DNA of 7,789 bases from Deltaproteobacteria bacterium. Lineage in GTDB: Bacteria > Bdellovibrionota > JACOXK01 > 2-02-FULL-40-11. Every line of letters begins with the position of its first letter. Within the stretch, counting starts at the first letter, position 1. Location: positions 1 to 7,789 of the forward strand of contig JACPST010000085.1 in NCBI GenBank assembly GCA_016193165.1. Reading direction: 5' to 3'. The position numbers and the translations under genes were made by a program. The notes under the pieces were generated by a model that did no database searches, was not told the DNA's origin, and worked only from the letters and a program-made list of their open reading frames with translations. Below are positions 1-6,106 of the stretch, in pieces.

Positions 1-245
1 CTACCAAAAAAATCGTAGTTTTCTTTGGCGTAGGACTTCCATTTTTCAGGAAGTTCTTCTTCTAGAAATATGGCTTCCACCGGACATGCTGGAACGCAGG
101 CTCCACAATCAATACATTCTTGGGGATCAATATAGAGCATCTTGGAACTGCCATCGGCGGCTTCATGGATACAATCAACCGGGCAAACTTCCACGCACCC
201 TTTATCTTTTACATTCACGCAAGGTTCAGCAATAATATAGGTCAT
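1..245 (-). CDS. fdxA: Seven-iron (3Fe-4S/4Fe-4S) ferredoxin, 3' end cut by window edge
   Basis: A small soluble electron carrier of the 7Fe/8Fe bacterial ferredoxin family. The 81 visible residues hold two cysteine clusters: C9-x7-C17-x3-C21-P with an extra C25, and C44-x2-C47-x2-C50-x3-C54-P. The x7 spacing in the first cluster, where a classical 2[4Fe-4S] ferredoxin has C-x2-C, is the hallmark of the 3Fe-4S plus 4Fe-4S type (Azotobacter FdI, Bacillus and Thermus ferredoxins). The stretch after the second cluster (PVEAIF, then an acidic helix with EKWKSY and ending NYDFFG) also matches that group, so only a short tail should be missing. The start is the ATG at 243-245, preceded by a purine-rich GAGAGAG that can serve as a weak ribosome site. 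It is divergent from the radical SAM gene. The redox partner is not visible. Confidence 0.93.
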   Translation of the reverse strand, partial: MTYIIAEPCVNVKDKGCVEVCPVDCIHEAADGSSKMLYIDPQECIDCGACVPACPVEAIFLEEELPEKWKSYAKENYDFFG

Positions 246-260
246 AGTCTCTCTCAAAAG

Positions 261-289
261 TCGTAACTTAATTGTCTCCCTCTTGTCAA
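261..289 (-). promoter_or_regulatory. Putative ferredoxin promoter with consensus -35 TTGACA
   Basis: Read on the minus strand, 284-289 is a perfect TTGACA. The matching -10 is poor: candidates about 14 to 18 nt downstream (TAAGTT, TACGAC) are weak. It overlaps by inversion the -35 of the divergent yhcC promoter, so the two promoters probably compete for one polymerase site. Confidence 0.4.
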
Positions 290-310
290 TTTCAATCATT
301 ATATTATGAT
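283..310 (+). promoter_or_regulatory. Putative yhcC promoter, likely leaderless
   Basis: TTGTCA at 283-288 and TATGAT at 305-310 are separated by 16 nt. Only 8 nt lie between the -10 box and the ATG at 319, so transcription would start at or within a base or two of the start codon. No Shine-Dalgarno sequence precedes the ATG, which fits a leaderless mRNA. Confidence 0.45.
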
Positions 311-318
311 GCTTTCTC

Positions 319-1239
319 ATGACACCCCATCCCTACACATCATGGAATGACACTCTCAAAGAAAAATTTGGTCAAAAAGTATATAAAGTGTCACTGGATG
401 CCGGCTTTGATTGCCCTAACCGAGATGGCACTTTAGCGGTGGGAGGATGCACGTATTGTGATGAAGGATCGCGCGCACCGGGCATCAAACCCGAACTTTC
501 CATTCGAGAACAACTCCTTGAAGGGATGGAGCGAATGCGCAAACGCTATCATGCCCACAAATTTATTGCCTACTTTCAAGCATTCACCAATACGTACGAT
601 CGTGTTGAAATTTTAAGAAAACGTTATTTCGAAGCTTTAGATCACCCCGATATTGTAGGCCTTTCCGTCAGTACACGCCCGGACACTCTTTCTCAAGGCG
701 CACTCGATCTTTTAGATGAAATTGGGCAAAAATATTTAACCTGGCTGGAAATGGGGCTTCAAACGATCCATGACAAAACCAATGAAAAATTAAACCGCTG
801 GCACACCTATAAACAATTTGAACAGGCTCTGAGAAAAGCTAAAACCAAACCGCATCTTAAAATCTGCACGCATATTATTTTAGGACTTCCTGGAGAATCA
901 CTTGAAGACATGCATCAAACCATTGATACTCTGGCTCGCCTGCCCATCGATGGATTAAAAATTCACATGCTCCATGTCATTAAAAATACCAAACTCTACG
1001 AAGACTATCTCAAAGGAGAAGTTCCTATTTTTGAAGAAGATCCCTATGTTTCTTTGGTATGCGACCTTCTTGAAAAAATTCCTTCTCATGTCATTATTCA
1101 CCGGCTTACAGGAGATGCCGCCCCCGATAAACTCGTTGCCCCACGCTGGGCTTTAGAAAAAGGGCGCGTTTTGCATAAGATCAAGCAGGAATTGCTGCGG
1201 CGAGGCACAACTCAAGGAGCAAAAGCTATTCTTTCTTAA
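319..1239 (+). CDS. yhcC: Radical SAM protein, YhcC/TIGR01212 family
   Basis: A 306-residue radical SAM protein of the YhcC family, close in length to E. coli YhcC and aligning with it from end to end as I recall that protein. The cluster-binding cysteines are C32, C44 and C47, a C-x11-C-x2-C arrangement within FDCPNRDGT...GGCTYC. This family has it in place of the usual C-x3-C-x2-C. Other family landmarks are AYFQAFTNTY (strand 2 region), GLSVSTRPD, LEMGLQTIHDKT, LKICTHIILGLPGE and the C-terminal VIIHRLTGDA. The biochemical reaction of YhcC was not established as far as I know; similarity to Elp3-like radical SAM enzymes has suggested a modification role. The ATG at 319 is the only sensible start: the two upstream ATGs (306, 309) are out of frame. 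The 3' end overlaps the convergent aspA by 14 nt. Confidence 0.92.
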   Translation: MTPHPYTSWNDTLKEKFGQKVYKVSLDAGFDCPNRDGTLAVGGCTYCDEGSRAPGIKPELSIREQLLEGMERMRKRYHAHKFIAYFQAFTNTYDRVEILRKRYFEALDHPDIVGLSVSTRPDTLSQGALDLLDEIGQKYLTWLEMGLQTIHDKTNEKLNRWHTYKQFEQALRKAKTKPHLKICTHIILGLPGESLEDMHQTIDTLARLPIDGLKIHMLHVIKNTKLYEDYLKGEVPIFEEDPYVSLVCDLLEKIPSHVIIHRLTGDAAPDKLVAPRWALEKGRVLHKIKQELLRRGTTQGAKAILS

Positions 1240-2620
1240 GAATACCAGGTTGGGTTAAGCGTTCAGGTGAGAGATACTTTTTAATTTCATCTTGTGTAAG
1301 GATTCCCTTCTTCTCAATCATCTTTAAAATAGAGGTTCCGGTTTTAAGGGACTCTTTGACCACTTCTGCCGCTTTGGCATATCCAATAATGGGATTTAAG
1401 GCGGTGGCTAAGCCTAAGGTTTCTTCAAAATATTTTTGACATTGTTCTTTGTTGGCAGAAATTCCCTGAATACATTTTGAAGCAAGCATCTTCATCATGT
1501 TGGTTAAAATTTTAGATGAAAATAAAAGATTATAAATCATCACTGGCATCATGACATTGAGCTGCAATTGTCCGGCTTGAGACGCCATGGAAACTGTAAG
1601 ATCATTTCCAATCACTTGATAACACACCATATTGGAACATTCCAAAATACTGGGATTTACTTTCCCGGGCATAATAGAAGAGCCGGGCTGCACCGCGGGC
1701 AATTTAATTTCATTGAGCCCCACTCTGGGGCCGGAACCCAAAAGTCTTAAGTCGTTAATAATCTTTGTGAGATCCAACGCCAAATTCTTGAGCGCCGAGG
1801 AATAATCGGAAAAATCGGCTGTGCTTTGGGCAATCTCAACAAAGTTATCTGGATTTTTTAAGGGGAACTTTGTAAGCGCGCTTAAAGTCTCTGCCATCTT
1901 TGCCGCATATTGAGGGTGAGAATTCATCCCCGTTCCAGACGCTGTGGCGCCTAAGTTCAAATGAGTGAGCGCTTCTTTGGCCTGCTTAATCCGACGAAGA
2001 GCCTTTTCTAACATCACCGCGTACGCTTCAAATTCCTGGCCTAACCGAATGGGCACCGCGTCTTGCAAATGCGTTCGGGAAGACGTGGCCACAGAATCAA
2101 ATTCTTTTCCTTTGGTTCGAAAGCTATCGATCAGCCCAATCAATGCCTCTTTTAAAGGCCCATATTCAAAAAGTGTCGAAAGACGCATCGCCGTGGGAAA
2201 GGTGTCATTTGTAGATTGGGCCATATTGACATGATCATTGGGATTGACTTTCGCATAATCCCCTTTCTTAAATCCCAAAATTTCGCAGGCACGATTGGCT
2301 AAGACCTCATTCGTGTTCATATTAAAGGAGGTGCCCGCCCCCGCTTGAAATACATCGATAATAAACTGATCGTGGAATTTTCCAGCGAGCACTTCATCAG
2401 CTGCCTGCATAATGGCTTTACCAATTTTTAAATCCAAAACATCCAAAGCCATATTGACTTGCGCAGCTGCTTTTTTAATGAAGGCATAAGCTCGAATCAA
2501 AACTTCGGGTTCTCTTACACCACTGATGGAAAAATTCTCAAATCCGCGTAAGGTTTGAATGCCATAGTAAGCCTCTTTGGGAACTTGTTTTTCACCTAAA
2601 CTATCTTTTTCAATACGCAT
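1226..2620 (-). CDS. aspA: Aspartate ammonia-lyase
   Basis: Cytosolic enzyme converting L-aspartate to fumarate and ammonia; 464 residues, full length for the aspartase/fumarase superfamily. The superfamily loop GSSIMPGKVN is at 313-322, with the probable catalytic base S314 and substrate contacts K320 and N322. T97 (in AGAGTSFNMN), the S136-T137 pair and T183-H184 match the substrate contacts described for Bacillus AspB with a constant offset of four. SRTHLQDAVP (181-190) and AGQLQLNVMMPV favour aspartase over class II fumarase, which usually reads LQDATP and SGNFELNVF. The GKVNP form and the terminal LTQPGI motif resemble the Bacillus AnsB type. The start ATG has an excellent AGGAGG eight bases upstream, and the gene lies 12 nt behind the VKOR-like gene, so the two are probably co-transcribed. 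Fumarase activity cannot be fully excluded from sequence alone. Confidence 0.92.
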   Translation of the reverse strand: MRIEKDSLGEKQVPKEAYYGIQTLRGFENFSISGVREPEVLIRAYAFIKKAAAQVNMALDVLDLKIGKAIMQAADEVLAGKFHDQFIIDVFQAGAGTSFNMNTNEVLANRACEILGFKKGDYAKVNPNDHVNMAQSTNDTFPTAMRLSTLFEYGPLKEALIGLIDSFRTKGKEFDSVATSSRTHLQDAVPIRLGQEFEAYAVMLEKALRRIKQAKEALTHLNLGATASGTGMNSHPQYAAKMAETLSALTKFPLKNPDNFVEIAQSTADFSDYSSALKNLALDLTKIINDLRLLGSGPRVGLNEIKLPAVQPGSSIMPGKVNPSILECSNMVCYQVIGNDLTVSMASQAGQLQLNVMMPVMIYNLLFSSKILTNMMKMLASKCIQGISANKEQCQKYFEETLGLATALNPIIGYAKAAEVVKESLKTGTSILKMIEKKGILTQDEIKKYLSPERLTQPGILKKE

Positions 2621-2628
2621 GTGTCCAC

Positions 2629-2634
2629 CCTCCT
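2629..2634 (-). promoter_or_regulatory. Strong Shine-Dalgarno of aspA, overlapping the upstream stop
   Basis: AGGAGG on the minus strand, 8 nt ahead of the aspA ATG (2618-2620). It overlaps the TAG stop of the VKOR-like gene (2633-2635), an arrangement that favours translational coupling. It is the best ribosome site in the window; most other starts here have none that is clear. Confidence 0.8.
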
Positions 2635-3046
2635 ATGCCAATAAAATTAAAACAGCAATGACCACATTAATTCCATGGATCATAAAACAAAGCCGGCATG
2701 GAATTTTTAAAACATATCGTAACTCAAAAGCCAAATAAAGACTTAAAATGACAACAGCCCAGCAGGCCATAACCACCAAAATAAAAAAAATCCAAGCAAT
2801 GGAAGACGGCAAAATTAAGTAAAGAAATAACACGGTGTAATAAAAGAGCCCCAGGACAAAATTAGCCACGCCAAACAAATGCGAGCTTTCGGTCTCAATC
2901 ACTTTTTGGCATTGGCGAGTATCGAGCCTGCAAAAATTCGCGACAGAATCTAGGGCGGGAATCGAAATATCTAAATACACCAACGTAAAATAAAGCGAGA
3001 TTAAAAACCCAATCAAAACAAGCCCTATGAGAACAAACGTAAGCAC
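2633..3046 (-). CDS. VKOR-family membrane thiol oxidoreductase
   Basis: A 137-residue integral membrane protein with four hydrophobic segments (about 2-25, 58-79, 83-107 and 118-136), matching the four-helix core of vitamin K epoxide reductase homologues. The loop pair is C39-x6-C46, followed by the conserved VIETESSHLFGVANFVLG stretch. The quinone-side active pair is C117-R-L-C120, followed by H124 and N127, as in other bacterial VKORs. Such proteins pass electrons from a DsbA-like thioredoxin to quinone, supporting disulfide formation in the periplasm. No thioredoxin domain is fused and no DsbA gene is visible here. The start is GTG (3044-3046), forced by an in-frame TGA eight codons upstream and no intervening ATG. 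A TATACT box lies only 6 nt before it. An internal TTG around codon 11, preceded by AGGG, is an alternative start. Confidence 0.82.
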   Translation of the reverse strand: MLTFVLIGLVLIGFLISLYFTLVYLDISIPALDSVANFCRLDTRQCQKVIETESSHLFGVANFVLGLFYYTVLFLYLILPSSIAWIFFILVVMACWAVVILSLYLAFELRYVLKIPCRLCFMIHGINVVIAVLILLA

Positions 3047-3052
3047 AGGGAA

Positions 3053-3058
3053 AGTATA
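3053..3058 (-). promoter_or_regulatory. Putative -10 box for the VKOR-aspA unit
   Basis: TATACT on the minus strand, 6 nt upstream of the GTG start at 3046, so a transcript from it would begin about at the start codon. The sequence 17 nt further up (TATATT, 3076-3081) is a poor -35. Support is therefore the -10 match and its spacing only. Confidence 0.35.
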
Positions 3059-3109
3059 GCCTTCTCATCGAAAATAATATATAGTTTTTTATGGATTAAA
3101 GGGGGAGTG

Positions 3110-3621
3110 TCAGTCACAGATCTGATCGGTAGGCACCCTTTCGCCAATGTGAAAATCAAAAATAAGCGGAGCAGGAATGGCAGATAAAAAACTTTGCTCT
3201 TGAGGGGTGGGACCGTACAAAGAAAAAATCCGAAGACGAATGGAAAGAGGATCTTGGGAATAGCGTAAAAATAGACTCTTCAGTCGATTAATTTGATAAA
3301 CGGCTGAAGATAAGATGACGTTAAATGCGCTGCTCCTAAATTTAAAAAAACTTGATGCGCGGCATTCACCACAATCGGATTTTCATGGGAAAGGAGTCGT
3401 CCCGCTGTTTGTAACACTCTCTCTTGAATTTCTTCTCCATCTCTTCCCAGACAAGTCAGTTGAGTGACTGCTCTTACTCGATATTTTTGCCCTTGCCCTC
3501 CAATACGAGTCATATCCCAATCGAGTTGTTGAACAATACTTTCTAACTGAGGAGAAATTTCCGCGTGGGAAATAGCTGAGAAAAGAGATAAAGCGAGAAA
3601 CCAAAAAACAATACCTTTCAT
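3110..3621 (-). pseudogene. Secreted HEAT-like protein, frame interrupted (frameshift or -1 frameshifting)
   Basis: I do not recognise this gene's family. It starts at ATG 3619-3621 (a GTG one codon earlier is possible) with a clear signal peptide: MMKG, a hydrophobic core, and a cleavage site after SHA, about residue 20-21, so the product should be periplasmic or secreted. The mature part has paired amphipathic helices of HEAT/ARM character (YRVRAVTQL...; EIQERVLQTAGRLL; NPIVVNAAHQVFLNLG). This frame stops at TGA 3280-3282. The -1 frame is open from about 3387 down to TGA 3110-3112 and reads like protein (for example RYSQDPLSIRLRIFSLYG and PTPQEQSFLSAIPAP). The two frames overlap by about 100 nt, which includes a T TTT TTA heptamer at 3343-3349. 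A joined product would be about 170 residues. Either a single base was lost, the sequence has an error, or the ribosome shifts frame. Confidence 0.6.
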
Positions 3622-3635
3622 CACTTAAAAACCGT

Positions 3636-3665
3636 AATATAAATAATTGTTAAAATCAATTTCAA
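3636..3665 (-). promoter_or_regulatory. Putative promoter of the secreted HEAT-like gene
   Basis: On the minus strand TTGAAA (3660-3665) and TATATT (3636-3641) are 18 nt apart. The start codon is 14 nt (ATG) or 11 nt (GTG) downstream of the -10, leaving a very short leader and no visible Shine-Dalgarno. The region is very AT-rich, so chance matches are likely. Confidence 0.3.
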
Positions 3666-3721
3666 AAACGACCGGAAAATAAAAATATTTTTTTTGCGTT
3701 TCTAAAAAATTCACTTACGCC

Positions 3722-3750
3722 TTGATTTTTAGGGACATTTCACATACGTT
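3722..3750 (+). promoter_or_regulatory. Weak putative promoter of the transketolase pair
   Basis: TTGATT at 3722-3727 and TACGTT at 3745-3750 have a 17-nt spacer and lie 15 nt before the ATG at 3766. Both boxes deviate from consensus. The rest of the 144-bp divergent spacer (3622-3765) holds A- and T-runs, including T8 at 3688-3695, and no operator-like repeat or hairpin that I can support. Confidence 0.25.
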
Positions 3751-3765
3751 TACTTTTTTAAGACT

Positions 3766-4552
3766 ATGACATCAACACAAACAACTGAACTCTGCAAAAA
3801 ATTAGGGACCATCGCCCGGGATCTCAGGATTTTAGCCTTAAAAATGATTACCGAATCATTATCTATCGCACGATCCTAAAAATCCTTTGTGGGAAGATCG
3901 AGATCGTTTTGTCTTATCTAAAGGCCATGGATGCCCTATCCTTTACGCGGCCATGGCCAAATCCGGTTATTTTCCGGAAGAAGAAATTTATACCTTACGA
4001 AAAATTAATAGCCGGCTTCAAGGCCATCCCGACCATGTCCGCTTTCCCTTTATTGAAACCTCATCGGGATCTCTAGGACAAGGGCTGTCTGTGGCTCAAG
4101 GAATGGCCATTGCGGCAAAACTCAATCACAAAAAATATAAAATTTATTGTTTGTTGGGCGATGGAGAAATTCAAGAAGGACAAATTTGGGAAACCGCTAT
4201 GTCCGCGCCTAAGTTTCAACTCGACAATCTCGTTGCCATTATCGACGCAAACCAAGGCCAAATCGATGGTCACACACGCGATGTCATGGATTTGGCTCCC
4301 TTAAAGAAAAAATGGGAAGCGTTTAACTGGGATGTTCAAGAAATCAACGGACATGAGTTTCATGAAATTTTAACGGCGCTGGATAAAGCGCAACTCGAAC
4401 GAAAGAAACCCCATATGATTATTGCCAATACTGTGAAAGGCAAAGGCGTTTCGTTCATGGAGGATAACATTGAATGGCACGGAGTTGCCCCAACCCCAGA
4501 ACAAAGGGATAAGGCCATTAAAGAACTTAATGACAAAGTACTTAAAGGTTAA
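3766..4552 (+). pseudogene. Transketolase N-terminal subunit, internal deletion and frameshift
   Basis: The thiamine-diphosphate-binding half of a split transketolase (pentose phosphate pathway). From 3869 on it is convincing: HDPKNP-L-WEDRDRFVLSKGHG, SSGSLGQGLSVAQG, LLGDGEIQEGQIWE and DANQGQIDG (the GDG...N diphosphate/metal motif), then the C-terminal NTVKGKGVSF and EWHG. The N-terminus starts at ATG 3766 in another frame and ends LALKMITE at 3855, exactly as the family does just before its AGSGHPGG motif. That frame stops at TAA 3877-3879. Only 13 nt separate this E from HDP where the family has about 26 codons, so about 65 nt are missing, including the GHPGG histidine. A start at TTG 3887 (just before WEDRD) would give 221 residues, but it has no ribosome site and would still lack the motif. 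The copy as written should be inactive. The 3' end overlaps the C-terminal subunit gene by 23 nt. Confidence 0.85.
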
Positions 4553-5510
4553 TCCGAGCGTTCAAAAAGCCTCTCGAACTGCTTTTGGAGAAACCCTGGT
4601 CCATATGGGGGAAAAACACCCTGAGATCGTGGTCTTAGATGCGGATCTTTCTGTATCGACAAAAAGCGCAGGCTTTGCCAAAAAATTTCCAGATCGCTTT
4701 TTCCACATGGGTATTGCGGAAGCCAATATGATTGGCACTGCCGCAGGACTGGCTTTAAGCGGGAAAACGCCTTTTTTATGCAGTTTCGGATGTTTTGTGG
4801 CGGGTCGGTTTGAAACGATTCGAATTTCAATCGCCTATAATCAAGTCAACGCCAGAATCATGGGTACCCACGCGGGACTCGGCATTGGAGAAGATGGCTA
4901 TACTCAAATGGCGCTTGAAGACATCGCGCTCATGAGATCTCTGCCTGGCATGGGCGTTTTACAACCCGGCGATCCTGTTGAAACAAGAAAAATGATTGAA
5001 TACTTATCCAGCCACCACAAAGGCCCTGTGTATGTGCGCCTCACCCGACAAAATCTGGTCAGTCTTTTTTCAGAGGACTATGAATTTGAATATGGAAAAG
5101 GGGTTGTTCTTAAAGAAGGAAAAGATATTGCCCTCTTGGCTACAGGTGGTGTGGTCTACAATAGTTATGTGGCATCTCAAACATTAGAAAAAGAAGGCAT
5201 CTCCAGCACCGTCATTAATATCCACACCTTAAAACCCATCGAAGAAGAACTGATTGTTCACACCGCCAAATCCCACAAGCGACTTGTGACGGTTGAAGAT
5301 CACAATATTATTGGAGGTCTGGGCAGTGCGGTCAGTGAAGTTTTGGCTGAAAATGGAATCGGAACACCTCTGTTAAGAATTGGCGTTGAAGACATCTATG
5401 GCGAATCCGGCACCGCAGAAAATTTGTATGAAAAATATGGTCTTTCTATAAACAAAATTTATGAAAAAACCCTCCAGTTTTTTCAAGAATCAAATCGGCC
5501 AGGAAGATAA
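4530..5510 (+). CDS. Transketolase C-terminal subunit
   Basis: The pyrimidine-binding plus C-terminal half of a split transketolase, 326 residues from ATG 4530. Family marks include VVLDADLSVSTKS near 34-46, the MGIAEANMIG loop with the catalytic glutamate E64 that activates the thiamine aminopyrimidine, THAGLGIGEDG (113-123), MGVLQPGDPVE and GPVYVRLTRQ. The last third carries the transketolase C-terminal domain (LLATGG, VINIHTLKPIEEE, VEDHNIIGGLGSAVSE). It should act only as a complex with the N-terminal subunit encoded just upstream, whose gene is damaged here. ATG 4530 was preferred over ATG 4470 because the extra 20 residues are read from within the upstream gene and do not resemble the family. 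No good ribosome site is present, suggesting coupling across the 23-nt overlap. This gene itself shows no damage. It overlaps the convergent kinase-like gene by 28 nt. Confidence 0.93.
   Translation: MTKYLKVNPSVQKASRTAFGETLVHMGEKHPEIVVLDADLSVSTKSAGFAKKFPDRFFHMGIAEANMIGTAAGLALSGKTPFLCSFGCFVAGRFETIRISIAYNQVNARIMGTHAGLGIGEDGYTQMALEDIALMRSLPGMGVLQPGDPVETRKMIEYLSSHHKGPVYVRLTRQNLVSLFSEDYEFEYGKGVVLKEGKDIALLATGGVVYNSYVASQTLEKEGISSTVINIHTLKPIEEELIVHTAKSHKRLVTVEDHNIIGGLGSAVSEVLAENGIGTPLLRIGVEDIYGESGTAENLYEKYGLSINKIYEKTLQFFQESNRPGR
5463..5484. terminator. Possible bidirectional terminator in the convergent overlap
   Basis: GAAAAAAC (5463-5470) and GTTTTTTC (5477-5484) form a perfect 8-bp inverted repeat around a 6-nt loop, giving a T-run on the 3' side in both directions. 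It sits where the transketolase and kinase-like genes converge. The stem is A/T-rich and weak, and it lies inside coding sequence, so the call is tentative. Confidence 0.3.
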
Positions 5511-6106
5511 AGGGTGACCACAGTTCCGCCGTTTTCAACACTGGAAATAAATATTTTTCCTCGATGTTGCTCCACCAAATCTTTGCAGGTTGAAAGACCA
5601 AGCCCCGTACCCGAAGTCTTGGTTGTAAAAAAAGGATCGAAAATACGCGGGAGATATTCTTTAGGAATGCCGACTCCATTGTCTTGAATTTCGATTTTCA
5701 CCCTCTCATCTTTAAGCCCGGCACGGATCATAATTTTCCCGCCTTTTGGAAGGGCTTCAATAGCATTGAGTAACACATCTAAAATAATATGTTTAAACGG
5801 TGCCTCTGGAATTAAAATCCAAGGGAGTGAACCCACGAACTGAAGACTGAGCTCTATATGTCTCGATTGAACTTTTTCTTGAACCTCTTTGATGAGCAAA
5901 GAAAGCGTATCTTTGACATTGGTTTGAGATTGCCCTGAAGACTCATGGATATCAAATCCAGCCGCCAATTGGCCTAACGTTGACAAAAGATCTAACCGGT
6001 GAAGATGATCCTGAAAGTCTATTTTAGGAGATTTTTTGCGTCCGAGGAAAAAACCTGCCCCTAAACCAATACCCAAGACAACCAAACTAAACAGAAAGGG
6101 TTTCAA
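5483..6106 (-). CDS. Small membrane-anchored histidine-kinase-like protein
   Basis: A 207-residue protein with one N-terminal membrane helix (about 3-22, then RKK), a short DHp-like segment (about 35-82) and a complete HATPase_c domain (about 100-204). The ATP site is intact: N113 in LDVLLNAIEAL (N box), D141-N-G-V-G145 (G1), IFDPFFTTK (154-162, F box) and G165-T-G-L-G-L-S171 (G2), the NtrB/ZraS style. The H-box is odd: LSTLGQLAAGFDIHESSG against the usual LAAGxAHExNNPL. One residue is inserted before H54-E55, and the NPL that follows is gone. There is no sensor or HAMP domain and no response regulator gene in view. The start is TTG (6104-6106), forced by an upstream in-frame TGA; AAGGAG lies 12 nt before it. 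The gene overlaps the end of thiI by 20 nt, so it is probably co-transcribed with it. Confidence 0.8.
   Translation of the reverse strand: MKPFLFSLVVLGIGLGAGFFLGRKKSPKIDFQDHLHRLDLLSTLGQLAAGFDIHESSGQSQTNVKDTLSLLIKEVQEKVQSRHIELSLQFVGSLPWILIPEAPFKHIILDVLLNAIEALPKGGKIMIRAGLKDERVKIEIQDNGVGIPKEYLPRIFDPFFTTKTSGTGLGLSTCKDLVEQHRGKIFISSVENGGTVVTLYLPGRFDS

Noticed and set aside
1228..1243. ATTCTT-TCTT-AAGAAT inverted repeat at the yhcC/aspA convergence as a terminator
   Set aside because: The stem is only six A/T-rich pairs with no long T-run on either side.
1226..2620. Class II fumarase (fumC) instead of aspartase
   Set aside because: LQDAVP and the AGQLQLNV segment, plus the contacts matching Bacillus AspB, favour aspartase; the GKVNP form alone occurs in both.
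3280..3282. TGA as a selenocysteine or readthrough codon, since frame 0 stays open beyond it
   Set aside because: The frame-0 continuation is mostly hydrophobic residues from a T-rich strand and runs out of frame into the VKOR gene; the -1 frame looks more like protein. No SECIS-like hairpin stands out after the TGA.
3674..3696. AAAATAAAAATATTTTTTTT in the spacer as a terminator or operator
   Set aside because: It is A/T only, with no GC stem, and lies between divergent genes where no terminator is expected.
4073..4273. Minus-strand open frames within the transketolase genes, and similar ones within aspA and thiI
   Set aside because: They lie wholly inside well-supported genes, have no family resemblance or start signals, and are explained by the codon pattern of the sense gene.
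4470..4529. Longer transketolase C-subunit starting at ATG 4470
   Set aside because: The additional 20 residues come from the upstream subunit's coding sequence in another frame and do not resemble the family N-terminus; ATG 4530 fits.
3887..4552. A genuine short gene starting with TTG at 3887
   Set aside because: Clear transketolase residues (HDPKNP) precede this TTG in the same frame, and the true N-terminus is found upstream in another frame. It is a remnant, not a start.
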